Below, piece after piece: positions 6,201-13,437 of a stretch of 14,103 nt of DNA. This DNA comes from Clostridia bacterium (GTDB lineage Bacteria; Bacillota; Clostridia; Oscillospirales; Acutalibacteraceae). Numbering within the stretch: position 1 is the first letter of the stretch; every line of letters starts with the position of its first letter. Below the pieces are notes generated by a model that worked only from the letters and a program-made list of their open reading frames with translations, did not search any database and was not told the DNA's origin. The DNA lies in NCBI GenBank assembly GCA_900768035.1, contig CAAGBH010000176.1, forward strand, positions 1 through 14,103. The letters run 5' to 3'. Both the position numbers and the translations under genes were made by a program.

Positions 6201-7610
6201 TTATTCTTCATCTTTTTTTGCAGTTGTTTTTTTAGCAGTTGTGGTCTTCTTTGCAGTAGAAGTAGACTTTTTAGCGGTAGAAGTTGACTTCTTTGCAGGA
6301 GCCTTTTTCTCAGTCTTCTTTTCTACTTCTGTGATTTCGGCATTATCCTTGATAAAGTCAATAGCCTTACCAACTGCAACATCCTTTGCCAATTCTTCAG
6401 CAGGAATTGCATTTTTAACTGCTTCAACTTCCATATTATACTGTTTAGCCATTTCTTCGAAACGTGCATTTAATTCTTCTTCTGTTGCTTCGATTTTTTC
6501 AAGTTCAACAATCTTTTCAAGTGCTAAACGGAACTTAACCTGACCCTCTGCTTGAGGACGGAAAGTAGCCTTGAAGTCATCCATAGAAGTGTTAGAATAT
6601 TTAAGGTATGTCTGAAGGTCTAATCCTTGCATCTGCAAACGATAACCAAACTCTTCAACGCTCTGATTCAAGCGGTTTTCAAACATAACTTCAGGAATTT
6701 CACCCTTGATGCTGTCAACGATCTGCTGAACCAAATCATTTTCTGTTTCTTCTTCAGCAATTCTTGTTTTCTGAGCCAAAGCCTTTTCTTTAAGGTCTGC
6801 CTTTAAAGCATCCAAAGTATCAAATTCGCTTACATCCTTTGCAAATTCGTCATCAATCTCAGGAAGTTCACGGAATTTGATTTCGTGAAGTTTAATCTTG
6901 AATGTTGCTTCCTTGCCTGCAAGGTTTTCAGCACCGTATTCTTCAGGGAAAGTAACAACGATATCAAACTCGTCGTTTATGTTTTTGCCAACGATTTGTT
7001 CTTCAAAACCTGGGATAAACTGACCTGAACCGAGTTCAAGAGAATAACCCTCAGCCTTACCGCCGTCAAAAGCAACGCCGTCAACAAAACCTTCAAAATC
7101 GATAACAACAGTGTCACCCATCTGTGCAGCACGGTCTTCAACAGAAATCATACGTGCATTGCGTTCTGCCATACCCTTAATCTGAGCATCGATTTCGCTG
7201 TCTTCAACCTTAGCGATAACCTTTTCAGCCTTTAAGCCTTTATATTTACCGATTTCAATAACAGGATAGGTTGTAACTGCAACCTTGAAGTCAACGCCTT
7301 CTTCCTTAGAGATTGAAACCATATCAAAATCCATCTTATCGTTGATAACGTTAAGACCTGATTCATTGATTGCTTCTTCAACAGCATCAGGATAAAGGAT
7401 ATTTAAAGCATCTTGAAAGAATGCTTCTTCGCCATACATCTTCATAACCATAGCGTATGGTGCTTTACCCTTTCTGAAACCAGGGATATTGATTTTATTT
7501 TTTTGTTGGTTGTAAGCCTTTTTAATTGCCTCACCGAATTTTTCAGCATCAATAACAATTTCAAGTTCATATCTATTGGTGCTAAGTTGTTTTGTTTCCT
7601 TTAAACTCAT
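6201..7610 (-). CDS. tig: Trigger factor with a lysine/threonine-rich C-terminal tail
   Basis: Trigger factor binds the ribosomal exit tunnel and shields nascent chains; it also carries a peptidyl-prolyl isomerase domain. Domains in order: the ribosome-binding N-domain with the signature GFRKGKAP (44-51), an FKBP-type PPIase domain (about 160-245, including GDTVVIDFEGFVDG and FIPGFEEQIVG), and the helical chaperone C-domain to about 428. The family is usually about 430 residues; this one has 469. The extra ~40 residues are a low-complexity basic tail of AKK/STST repeats ending in DEE. The ATG has GGAGGT 7 nt upstream and a good promoter ahead. It is first in the tig-clpP-clpX operon, placing folding and degradation of new proteins together. 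Confidence 0.97.
   Translation of the reverse strand: MSLKETKQLSTNRYELEIVIDAEKFGEAIKKAYNQQKNKINIPGFRKGKAPYAMVMKMYGEEAFFQDALNILYPDAVEEAINESGLNVINDKMDFDMVSISKEEGVDFKVAVTTYPVIEIGKYKGLKAEKVIAKVEDSEIDAQIKGMAERNARMISVEDRAAQMGDTVVIDFEGFVDGVAFDGGKAEGYSLELGSGQFIPGFEEQIVGKNINDEFDIVVTFPEEYGAENLAGKEATFKIKLHEIKFRELPEIDDEFAKDVSEFDTLDALKADLKEKALAQKTRIAEEETENDLVQQIVDSIKGEIPEVMFENRLNQSVEEFGYRLQMQGLDLQTYLKYSNTSMDDFKATFRPQAEGQVKFRLALEKIVELEKIEATEEELNARFEEMAKQYNMEVEAVKNAIPAEELAKDVAVGKAIDFIKDNAEITEVEKKTEKKAPAKKSTSTAKKSTSTAKKTTTAKKTTAKKDEE
6246..6287 (-). repeat. Tandem 21-bp coding repeat in the trigger factor tail
   Basis: Two adjacent 21-bp units each encode STSTAKK (residues 442-448 and 449-455). The units differ at four positions and all four differences are synonymous. 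Degenerate TTTAKK and TTAKK units follow to residue 466. Confidence 0.85.
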
Positions 7611-7655
7611 TTTTTATACCTCCGCATAAATAATGCAAAATTTCAATTTCAAATC

Positions 7656-7684
7656 ATTATACCACAGTAAAACAATTTTTTCCA
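7656..7684 (-). promoter_or_regulatory. Promoter of tig-clpP-clpX operon
   Basis: On the minus strand a perfect TATAAT (7661-7656) is preceded by TGG, making an extended -10, and by TGGAAA (7684-7679, four of six -35 bases) at exactly 17 nt. The leader to the tig ATG is about 40 nt. No CIRCE or CtsR-like operator is visible. Confidence 0.75.
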
Positions 7685-7716
7685 CTATATTTTTAAAATT
7701 TTTTAAATTTCGTGAT

Positions 7717-8394
7717 TTACGCTATAAAATGAGGCGTAAAGTCTATACAATCACAAGAAATTAACTCAAATTTTACGCCGTCATACTCTTTAACAGCATT
7801 ATTAAACCCTGCGCCGTGAATATGACCGTGATAAACTGTCTTGACATTATGCGCTTTTAAAACATCAAAAATCTCATTGCAAACCTGATTTCCATATACA
7901 GGCGGATAATGAAGAAACACTAATATAGGAAGTCCCGTTTTCTCGGCTTCAGTTAAAGATTTTTCGAGTCTGCCGACCTCACGGGCAATAATTTTTTTGC
8001 TGGCGGTATCATCATAAAACCAACCACGTGTGCCTGCAACGGCATATCCTTCCGCAATAATACAGTTATTAAAAACAATATCAATATCGCAAAAATTATT
8101 GCTTTCAAAAAATTCTCTTAATTTTTTCGCAGTGCTCCACCACAAATCGTGATTGCCTTTTAAGAGAATTTTTTTGCCGTTTAATTTCTCTAAAAATTCA
8201 AAGTCTGATTTAGTATCTTCAAGTTTCAGCGCCCACGAAAAATCGCCTGGGAGAATAACAGTATCTTCGGGTTTCACAAGTCTGTTCCAATTGGCAAACA
8301 GTCTTTCGGTATGATTATCCCAACCACGAAAAATATCCATCGGTTTATCTGTGCCGAAAGATAAATGCAAATCGGAAATCGTAAAAATACTCAT
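7717..8394 (-). CDS. Metallophosphoesterase (calcineurin-like phosphohydrolase)
   Basis: This is a cytosolic calcineurin-like phosphoesterase with a binuclear metal site. All metal-binding motifs are present in order: SDLHLSF (7-13, Asp8/His10), ILPGDFSWA (47-55, Asp51), LKGNHDLWW (78-86, Asn81/His82), FLHYPP (160-165, His162) and YHGHIHG (188-194, His191/His193). The 225-residue single-domain protein has no signal peptide or membrane segment. It resembles the small predicted phosphohydrolases common in Firmicutes; the substrate is unknown. A GGGGGA ribosome binding site lies 5 nt before the ATG. No GC-rich terminator follows it, so it may read into tig, which nevertheless has its own promoter. 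The DUF1540 gene diverges from it. Confidence 0.92.
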   Translation of the reverse strand: MSIFTISDLHLSFGTDKPMDIFRGWDNHTERLFANWNRLVKPEDTVILPGDFSWALKLEDTKSDFEFLEKLNGKKILLKGNHDLWWSTAKKLREFFESNNFCDIDIVFNNCIIAEGYAVAGTRGWFYDDTASKKIIAREVGRLEKSLTEAEKTGLPILVFLHYPPVYGNQVCNEIFDVLKAHNVKTVYHGHIHGAGFNNAVKEYDGVKFELISCDCIDFTPHFIA

Positions 8395-8414
8395 TTTCTT
8401 CCCCCTTTTTAATA

Positions 8415-8442
8415 ATTTTCAAAAAAATGCGCAAAATATACT
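8415..8442 (+). promoter_or_regulatory. Weak candidate promoter of the DUF1540 gene
   Basis: TATACT (8437-8442) is a good -10, but the -35 region (ATTTTC at 8415-8420, spacer 16) matches poorly. A small hairpin (TGGTC/GACCA, 8443-8456) sits at the expected transcript start, just before the ribosome binding site. This is the only candidate in the divergent gap and is tentative. Confidence 0.3.
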
Positions 8443-8473
8443 TGGTCTTACGACCAGAAAGGACTTGATTATT

Positions 8474-8635
8474 TTGGATAATAAATGCGAAACAAATTAC
8501 TGTATTTCTTGTAGTGTTAAAAACTGTGTTTACCACGCCGCTAACGACACTTGTTCAGCAGGTAAAATTCAGGTTGGTAACAGCAGTGCAACAACAGTAA
8601 GCGATACTTGTTGCGATACTTTTGAATCACGCTAA
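8474..8635 (+). CDS. Small cysteine-rich DUF1540-domain protein
   Basis: This 53-residue protein has the cysteine spacing of DUF1540: an N-terminal CETNYCISCSVKNCVYH block (residues 5-21), TCSAGKIQVG (27-36) and a closing CCDTFE (46-51). With eight cysteines it probably binds metal or forms a small zinc or iron site; DUF1540 has no established function. The start I chose is TTG at 8474, preceded by AGAAAGGA with a 10-nt spacer. The only nearby ATG is out of frame, and longer extensions upstream would run antisense over the metallophosphoesterase start. A strong terminator follows 11 nt after the stop, so it is a single-gene transcript. Such proteins are common in Clostridia and frequently associated with sporulating species; that link is family-level inference. 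Confidence 0.8.
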   Translation: MDNKCETNYCISCSVKNCVYHAANDTCSAGKIQVGNSSATTVSDTCCDTFESR

Positions 8636-8646
8636 ATCAAGTTTGC

Positions 8647-8674
8647 AAAAAGCCACTGTTTTCAGTGGCTTTTT
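8647..8674. terminator. Bidirectional terminator between the DUF1540 gene and thrC
   Basis: AAAAAGCCACTG and CAGTGGCTTTTT make a perfect 12-bp stem around a TTTT loop, with T-runs on both strands. It ends the plus-strand DUF1540 gene and the minus-strand thrC gene. Confidence 0.92.
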
Positions 8675-8676
8675 CA

Positions 8677-10164
8677 TTAAATATCAAGTGCTTTATATAC
8701 AGCCTTTAACATATCTTCTTTTTCGCAGATTTCTTTAAAACGAACAGTTGCATTTTCAAGCGCTTTTATCGGCACGGGAACTACCGTTCCTGTAACCTCT
8801 GATAAAAGTCTTACAGTATCAAATTCGCTATCGGCTTTTTTATCTGAAACAGCCGACAGTACGCTGTTTGCAAACTTATAAGGTGATGCAGTTGAAGCAA
8901 TAACAGTCGGACGGTCGTCGCCGGTTTTCTCAACATACTGCTTATAAACATTCATAGCAACTGCTGTGTGAGTATCGCAAAGATAACCGTATTCACTGAA
9001 TAATTCTTTAATGGTTTCAAGTGTTGCGCTATCATCACAGCAACCGCCGAAGAAGAGTTCGCTCATTTTTTCTTTTATATCTTCGCTTACTGTGAATGTT
9101 CCGTTTTCAGACAAGTCATTTTGCATTTTTGCAACTGCCTTATCGTCATTACCCGACAGTTCAAACAACATTCTTTCAAGGTTGCTTGAAATCAAAATAT
9201 CCATAGACGGAGAAATAGTTGTAAAGAAACTGCGGTTGCGGTCATACTTGCCTGTGTTTATAAAATCAGTAAGCACATTATTAGCATTTGAAGCGCAGAT
9301 TAATTTATTTACAGGCACACCCATTTTTTTAGCATAATATGCCGCTAAAATGTTACCAAAATTACCCGTCGGAACAACAATGTTAAATCCGTCTTTCAGA
9401 TAATCGTCTTCACGGCTTAATAAGTCACAGTATGCCGAAATATAATAAACAATCTGAGGAGCCAGTCTTCCCCAGTTAATCGAGTTTGCAGAGGAGAACT
9501 GCATATTACAGTCAGCAAGTTTTTCTTTAACTGCATTATCTGTGAAAATCTTTTTAACACCCGTTTGAGCATCATCAAAGTTGCCTTTAATTGCACAAAC
9601 ATGAACGTTCTCACCCTTTTGAGAATCCATCTGCAATTTCTGCATCGGGCTTACACCCTCGCTTGGATAAAATACCAAAATTTCAGTATTTTCAACATCG
9701 CAGAAACCTTCAAGTGCGGCTTTACCGGTATCGCCCGAAGTTGCAACCAAAATAACGATTTTCTTACCGCCTGATACTTTCTTTGCAGAAGTTGTCAGCA
9801 AATAGGGCAAAAGTTGCAAAGCCAAGTCTTTAAAAGCACAAGTCGGTCCGTGCCATAATTCCAAAATATTTGCATTCTTGCCTACCAAAGAAATGGGTGC
9901 AGGTTGTTCGTTATCGAAACTTCCTGTATATGCACCTTTAACGCAGTAATCTACCTCTTCTTCAGTGAAATCATTTAAAAAGTTTTTAAGGATATATTTT
10001 GCTCTGCCCACATAATCGAGTTTTGCAATATTTTCAAAATCAGTTTTGGTGAATTTCGGGAAAGTATCAGGTACGAAAAGTCCACCCTCAACCGAAATTC
10101 CCTGTGCTATTGCATTAGCCGCAGTAACCTTTACCGATTTATCTCTTGTACTTACATAATTCAT
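8677..10164 (-). CDS. thrC: Threonine synthase
   Basis: This PLP-dependent enzyme converts O-phosphohomoserine to threonine, the last step of threonine synthesis, in the cytosol. Family features are the N-terminal YVSTRD and GGLFVPDTFP, the PLP-binding lysine in HGPTCAFKDLALQLLPYLL (Lys112), VATSGDTGKAALEGF, the GNFGNILAAYYAKKMG segment, and ASTASPYKFANSVL near the C-terminus. The 495-residue length fits the longer E. coli/yeast-type threonine synthases, not the shorter plant-like form. The ATG has AGGAGA 8 nt upstream. It is preceded by its own strong promoter lying at the end of the dipeptidase gene. No other threonine-pathway genes (hom, thrB) are next to it, so thrC is separated from its pathway here. 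No threonine attenuator peptide is visible. Confidence 0.97.
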   Translation of the reverse strand: MNYVSTRDKSVKVTAANAIAQGISVEGGLFVPDTFPKFTKTDFENIAKLDYVGRAKYILKNFLNDFTEEEVDYCVKGAYTGSFDNEQPAPISLVGKNANILELWHGPTCAFKDLALQLLPYLLTTSAKKVSGGKKIVILVATSGDTGKAALEGFCDVENTEILVFYPSEGVSPMQKLQMDSQKGENVHVCAIKGNFDDAQTGVKKIFTDNAVKEKLADCNMQFSSANSINWGRLAPQIVYYISAYCDLLSREDDYLKDGFNIVVPTGNFGNILAAYYAKKMGVPVNKLICASNANNVLTDFINTGKYDRNRSFFTTISPSMDILISSNLERMLFELSGNDDKAVAKMQNDLSENGTFTVSEDIKEKMSELFFGGCCDDSATLETIKELFSEYGYLCDTHTAVAMNVYKQYVEKTGDDRPTVIASTASPYKFANSVLSAVSDKKADSEFDTVRLLSEVTGTVVPVPIKALENATVRFKEICEKEDMLKAVYKALDI

Positions 10165-10194
10165 ATAAATTCTCCTAATTTCAACCTACGATAT

Positions 10195-10223
10195 ATTTTA
10201 ATATACTTATAGCCTTTTGTCAA
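10195..10223 (-). promoter_or_regulatory. Promoter of thrC
   Basis: On the minus strand a perfect TTGACA (10223-10218) and TAAAAT (10200-10195) are spaced exactly 17 nt, giving the best promoter match in the window. The -35 overlaps the stop codon of the upstream dipeptidase gene and the right arm of a palindrome. thrC can therefore be expressed independently of the rbgA operon. Confidence 0.8.
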
Positions 10224-10236
10224 AGGTTTGACAAAA
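10215..10236. repeat. 22-bp inverted repeat overlapping the thrC -35 box
   Basis: The two 10-bp arms TTTTGTCAAA and TTTGACAAAA are perfectly complementary and separated by GG. It covers the last codons of the M19 dipeptidase gene and the thrC -35 hexamer. It has little GC and no following T-run on the minus strand, so it is a poor terminator; its position suggests an operator, which is inference. Confidence 0.75.
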
Positions 10237-11059
10237 AATCATTGGCATTTTTAAAGAAAATTTTATAAAGCAGGTCTTTTTTAAGTCCTTTTTGATGCAA
10301 TTTTTCATAAAGTGACGGTATTTTGGAAATATCTTTCATTTCTTCATCCATATCTGCTCCGTCAAAATCAGTACCTATTGCAATATTATTTTCAAGCCCC
10401 ATATCGCATAAATGATATATATTCTGATAAATTTTCTCTACGAAATCTCCGCCTAAAAATTCGGGATAAAAATTAAGACCGATTATACCTTGCTTCTTTG
10501 CAATAAGTTTTATCTGGTCATCTTTAAGATTGCGAGGAACATCACAAACTTTTCGGCAATTACTGTGGGTTGCAAGCACTTTTTCGGCAGTATCCAAAAC
10601 AGAATAAAAACTTTTATCGTTAAGATGCGAAACATCCACCGCTATAGATAATTTATTCATAGTTTTTATCACTTGTTTTCCAAAATCTGTAAGTCCTTTT
10701 TGGCTTTTACTTCCGCCTGCAATAAGATTTGCGCCGTTCCAAGTGAGTGTTAAAAAACTAATTCCGTCATTTTTTAATTCATAAAGACGTTCGGCATTAT
10801 CCTCTAAAACCGTTCCGCCCTCAACCGCAAAAACAAGTTTTACATTATCAGTCAGATTTTCTTTTAAATGCGAAATCACATTCTTATAAAACTCATACGG
10901 TTTTTCAAGGTTTTCGGGCAACCAGACCGCAAAAGTTTGCACCCAATTTTCAAAACATTCGCCCTTTTTACCCGATACCGCAAGGTCATTTTTATAAAAC
11001 CCCTTATTTTCGGTATACATTTTATAAGCGGTGTCACAATGCAAATCGAAAAAATCCAT
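10220..11059 (-). CDS. Membrane dipeptidase-family protein (peptidase family M19)
   Basis: This is an M19 (renal dipeptidase-like) zinc hydrolase. The metal ligands and catalytic positions expected from the family are present: FDLHCDT (4-10, His7/Asp9), FAVEGG (77-82, Glu80), VDVSHLND (141-148, His145), ATHSNCRKVCDVPRNL (163-178, His165) and IAIGTDFDGAD (226-236, Asp231). At 279 residues it is shorter than mammalian renal dipeptidase and has no signal peptide, so it should be cytoplasmic, probably cleaving dipeptides, including unusual ones; the substrate cannot be deduced. The ATG has AGGTGA 4 nt upstream and starts 8 bp after the yraN stop codon. It closes the rbgA-rnhB-yraN cluster, and its last codons contain the thrC promoter and a palindrome. 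Confidence 0.93.
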   Translation of the reverse strand: MDFFDLHCDTAYKMYTENKGFYKNDLAVSGKKGECFENWVQTFAVWLPENLEKPYEFYKNVISHLKENLTDNVKLVFAVEGGTVLEDNAERLYELKNDGISFLTLTWNGANLIAGGSKSQKGLTDFGKQVIKTMNKLSIAVDVSHLNDKSFYSVLDTAEKVLATHSNCRKVCDVPRNLKDDQIKLIAKKQGIIGLNFYPEFLGGDFVEKIYQNIYHLCDMGLENNIAIGTDFDGADMDEEMKDISKIPSLYEKLHQKGLKKDLLYKIFFKNANDFLSNL

Positions 11060-11067
11060 TCTATCAC

Positions 11068-11415
11068 CTAAAAAGCATTTTCTATGTAACGAAGTTTATA
11101 TTTCCCCTCTATAACCGTAACCTCAGCAACATCAAAGCGTGGTTGCAGTTCACAGCGTGTTTTTACAATATAATCTTCTGCGGTAAGCCTTATGCGGTTT
11201 TGCTTGAAAACATCAACCGCCTCACTTCCCGAAACAAGACTGTCTTGCTTGCGGGTTTTAACCTCTACAAAAAGAATATACTCATCATTCTGTGCTATAA
11301 TGTCAATTTCACCGTATTTGCAAACGAAATTCCGCTTAACTATAGAAAAATTATTTTTTCGCAAAAATGATGCTACTTTATTCTCGCCGATTTCACCCGT
11401 TTTTCCTATATTCAT
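11068..11415 (-). CDS. yraN: YraN/UPF0102 family endonuclease-like protein
   Basis: UPF0102/YraN proteins have a predicted restriction-endonuclease-like (PD-(D/E)XK) fold. The signature is clear here: GEIDIIAQNDEYILFVEVKTR (residues 35-55), with Glu36/Asp38 and the E-x-K pair Glu51/Lys53. The N-terminal GEIGENKVASFLRKNNFSIVKRNF is also family-typical. The 115-residue length is normal. The biochemical role is not established; a DNA or RNA processing function is predicted. The ATG overlaps the rnhB stop codon (ATGA), and the rnhB-yraN pairing is a recurrent arrangement in Firmicutes. Co-expression with RNase HII is consistent with nucleic-acid maintenance. Confidence 0.93.
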   Translation of the reverse strand: MNIGKTGEIGENKVASFLRKNNFSIVKRNFVCKYGEIDIIAQNDEYILFVEVKTRKQDSLVSGSEAVDVFKQNRIRLTAEDYIVKTRCELQPRFDVAEVTVIEGKYKLRYIENAF

Positions 11416-12029
11416 TTGGTTTCTCCCAGTATGTTTTTAAGGAAAGACAGACGGTGAATTTCACAAGGTCCGTATTCTTTTATTAAATCTGTATGTAATT
11501 TTGTGCCGTACCCTTTATGCTTTTTGAACTGATAAAGCGGATATTTTTTATCATACTCTAAAAGAAGTCTGTCCCTTGAAACCTTTGCTAAAATTGAAGC
11601 CGCCGCTATTGACATTGATTTCGAGTCACCCTTAACAATAGTTGCACAGGGTACTTTTATATCGGTTGGGGTACGGTTGCCGTCAATCAAAGCAAAATCG
11701 GCTTTAATTGATAGTCCCTCAATCGCCCTGTTCATAGCAAAATATGTAGCGTTTAAGATGTTATGCTCTTCAATTTCTTCGAGTGTGCCGTAAGCCACAC
11801 AGTAAGCCACCGCTTTTTCTTTTATTATATCAAAAAGCTGCTCTCTTTTCTTCTCAGTTAATTTTTTAGAGTCGTTAAGTCCCTCAATTTCCAAGCCTTC
11901 AGGCAGTATCACCGCCGCCGCACAAACAGGACCCGCAAGCGGACCTCTGCCTGCCTCGTCAACACCGCATATATACTTAAAGCCGCTTTCCATAGCGGCT
12001 TGTTCATAACTGTAATCAGGCATTATCAT
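11412..12029 (-). CDS. rnhB: Ribonuclease HII
   Basis: RNase HII cuts the RNA strand of RNA/DNA hybrids and removes single ribonucleotides from DNA. The active-site carboxylates are present: Asp24/Glu25 in CGVDEAGRGPLAGPV (21-35), Asp116 in FALIDGNRTP and Asp135 in GDSKSMSIAAASILAKVSRDR. The C-terminal HKGYGTKLH motif is also there. At 205 residues it is of usual size. The start is either ATG 12029 or ATG 12023, two codons downstream. The AAAGGG site is only 3 nt from the first but 9 nt from the second, so 12023 is a real alternative. It overlaps the end of rbgA by 14 bp (or 8 bp) and yraN by 4 bp, indicating translational coupling. Confidence 0.96.
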   Translation of the reverse strand: MIMPDYSYEQAAMESGFKYICGVDEAGRGPLAGPVCAAAVILPEGLEIEGLNDSKKLTEKKREQLFDIIKEKAVAYCVAYGTLEEIEEHNILNATYFAMNRAIEGLSIKADFALIDGNRTPTDIKVPCATIVKGDSKSMSIAAASILAKVSRDRLLLEYDKKYPLYQFKKHKGYGTKLHTDLIKEYGPCEIHRLSFLKNILGETK

Positions 12030-12915
12030 CTACCCTTTCCAATGAAATATTACCGATTTTTTGGTTTCGGTATTCTTCGAGCAACATATTCGCCGCTCTT
12101 TCGGTATCGGTTTCTCCGCCTCGGATAACCATTCCACGTTTTTTGCCGATTTGACATAAAACTTCATAAGAATCTACAGAAAAATCAAGTTTTCCGTAAC
12201 GGTTTTCCAATAAATCGGGATAGTTTGCTCCCAAAATTTCAATAAGGCGCATTGCCAGAAGTTCGGTATCTAAAATCCTATCTTTAACCGCTCCCGTAAA
12301 TGCCAAATGCTCACCGACCTTTTGGTCCTCAAACTTCGGCCATAAAACACCCGGTGTGTCTAAAAGTTCCAACTGTTTATCAATAGTAAACCATTGGTTA
12401 CCCCTTGTAACACCTGGGCGATTTTCGGCTTTGGCACGTGTCTTACCCGCAATTTTATTTATAAACGAAGACTTCCCAACATTAGGAATACCAACAACCA
12501 TAACCCTTAAAGGCTTGCCGACCATTCCTTTTTGTTTATAGGCTTCGAGTTTGTCAGCAAGGGCGGTTTTAACGGTATCTTTAAACGAAGAAAGTCCTTT
12601 ACCACTTTTACAGTCAACCGCAATGGCAGTAATACCGCTTTTGCGGTAAAAATCAATCCACTGCTTTGTGACAGCATTATCCGCCATATCGCATTTATTA
12701 AGCAAAATTATATGGGGTTTATTTTCAATGATATCCTTTAAATCGGGGTTTCGGCTGCTTATAGGGATTCTTGCATCAACAACCTCAGCCACAGCGTCAA
12801 TTATAGGTAATGTTTCCTTAATTTTACGCTTGGTTTTCGCCATGTGACCAGGAAACCAGTTAATGGAGACTTTTGAAAAACTTTCTTGATTACTGTTTTT
12901 ATTATTTTTTTCCAT
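12016..12915 (-). CDS. ylqF: Ribosome biogenesis GTPase YlqF (RbgA)
   Basis: RbgA/YlqF is a circularly permuted GTPase that promotes late assembly of the 50S subunit in Firmicutes. The permuted motif order is visible: INWFPGHMAKTKRKIKE (18-34), DARIPISSRNPDL, G4 LLNKCDM (71-77), SGKG (104-107, G5 region), G1 GIPNVGKSS (142-150), G2 RPGVTRG (166-172) and G3 LLDTPGVLWP (184-193), followed by the helical RNA-binding C-domain. The 299-residue length is typical, with a slightly extended Asn/Lys-rich N-terminus before the conserved NWFPGHM. AAAGGA lies about 11 nt before the ATG. It is the first gene of the cluster with rnhB, the same neighbourhood as in Bacillus subtilis. Its probable promoter lies in the tail of the recombinase remnant. 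Confidence 0.96.
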   Translation of the reverse strand: MEKNNKNSNQESFSKVSINWFPGHMAKTKRKIKETLPIIDAVAEVVDARIPISSRNPDLKDIIENKPHIILLNKCDMADNAVTKQWIDFYRKSGITAIAVDCKSGKGLSSFKDTVKTALADKLEAYKQKGMVGKPLRVMVVGIPNVGKSSFINKIAGKTRAKAENRPGVTRGNQWFTIDKQLELLDTPGVLWPKFEDQKVGEHLAFTGAVKDRILDTELLAMRLIEILGANYPDLLENRYGKLDFSVDSYEVLCQIGKKRGMVIRGGETDTERAANMLLEEYRNQKIGNISLERVDDNA

Positions 12916-12978
12916 AAAAAAATCATTCCTTTCATTGAAAATATTTATTTTATAATTAAATTTTTAATTTGCGTTTCT

Positions 12979-13437
12979 TTATGGTATTATATCACATTTA
13001 TGTTTATTTATAAAGTCCACTGCCTCAAAATATTTATCTTCACATTTAAAAATAACTTTTAGATTTTTATTTTTATCTATAACTATATCTTCTATAAATT
13101 CTTCTATTAATAATTTATCTAGGTTTTCTACTTTATCTATCTTTTTAAATTGATTAATCCAATTCTTATTTTCTGTGGTTTCTATATTTAATTTATCTAA
13201 TTTATTTTCTAATAATTGATATTCTTTTTTTAGTTCATTAATCTTTTTACTATACTCAGAATTATATTCCCAATACTCTTCTTCAGTAATAAACTTTTCT
13301 TTTAAATCATCTTTAATAGAATTCTTTAAAATTATATATTTTTCTCTTTTTTCTTCATTTGTTTTAATTTTATTTTTTAATATTTCTACATCATAAGATA
13401 CTTCTTTTCTATTTATTATTTCTGTAATCTTATTCAT
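12979..13437 (-). pseudogene. C-terminal remnant of a large serine recombinase
   Basis: The 152 residues match the architecture of the last third of TnpX/TndX-type large serine recombinases. A long charged coiled coil (about 15-90, with the family-like KEKFITEEEYWEYNSEYSKKI) is followed by the closing IEEFIEDIVIDKNKNLKVIFKCEDKY. The catalytic resolvase domain with its serine, the recombinase domain and a complete zinc ribbon are all missing, so it cannot recombine DNA alone. The ATG is preceded by a good AAAGGAG. However, the reading frame continues upstream of an in-frame TGA at 13440-13438 for 33 more codons, with residues (IKCKRSFRKEN) resembling the end of a recombinase zinc ribbon. This suggests a truncated, decayed gene whose start signal may be fortuitous. 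It is far more AT-rich than its neighbours, a sign of transfer. Family assignment rests on pattern recognition. Confidence 0.7.
12986..13014 (-). promoter_or_regulatory. Candidate promoter of the rbgA operon, inside the recombinase remnant
   Basis: On the minus strand a perfect TATAAT (12991-12986) is preceded at 17 nt by TTTATA (13014-13009, four of six -35 bases). It overlaps the last codons of the recombinase fragment and would give a leader of about 65 nt before rbgA. In such AT-rich DNA chance matches are common, so confidence is moderate. Confidence 0.45.

Noticed and set aside
8351..8473. Long N-terminal extension of the DUF1540 protein
   Set aside because: It runs antisense through the start and leader of the metallophosphoesterase gene, and DUF1540 proteins are usually short; the ribosome binding site at 8456-8463 supports the short form.
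10215..10236. Intrinsic terminator of the rbgA-M19 operon
   Set aside because: The stem is AT-rich and not followed by a T-run on the minus strand, and it contains the thrC -35 box, so an operator-like or neutral role fits better.
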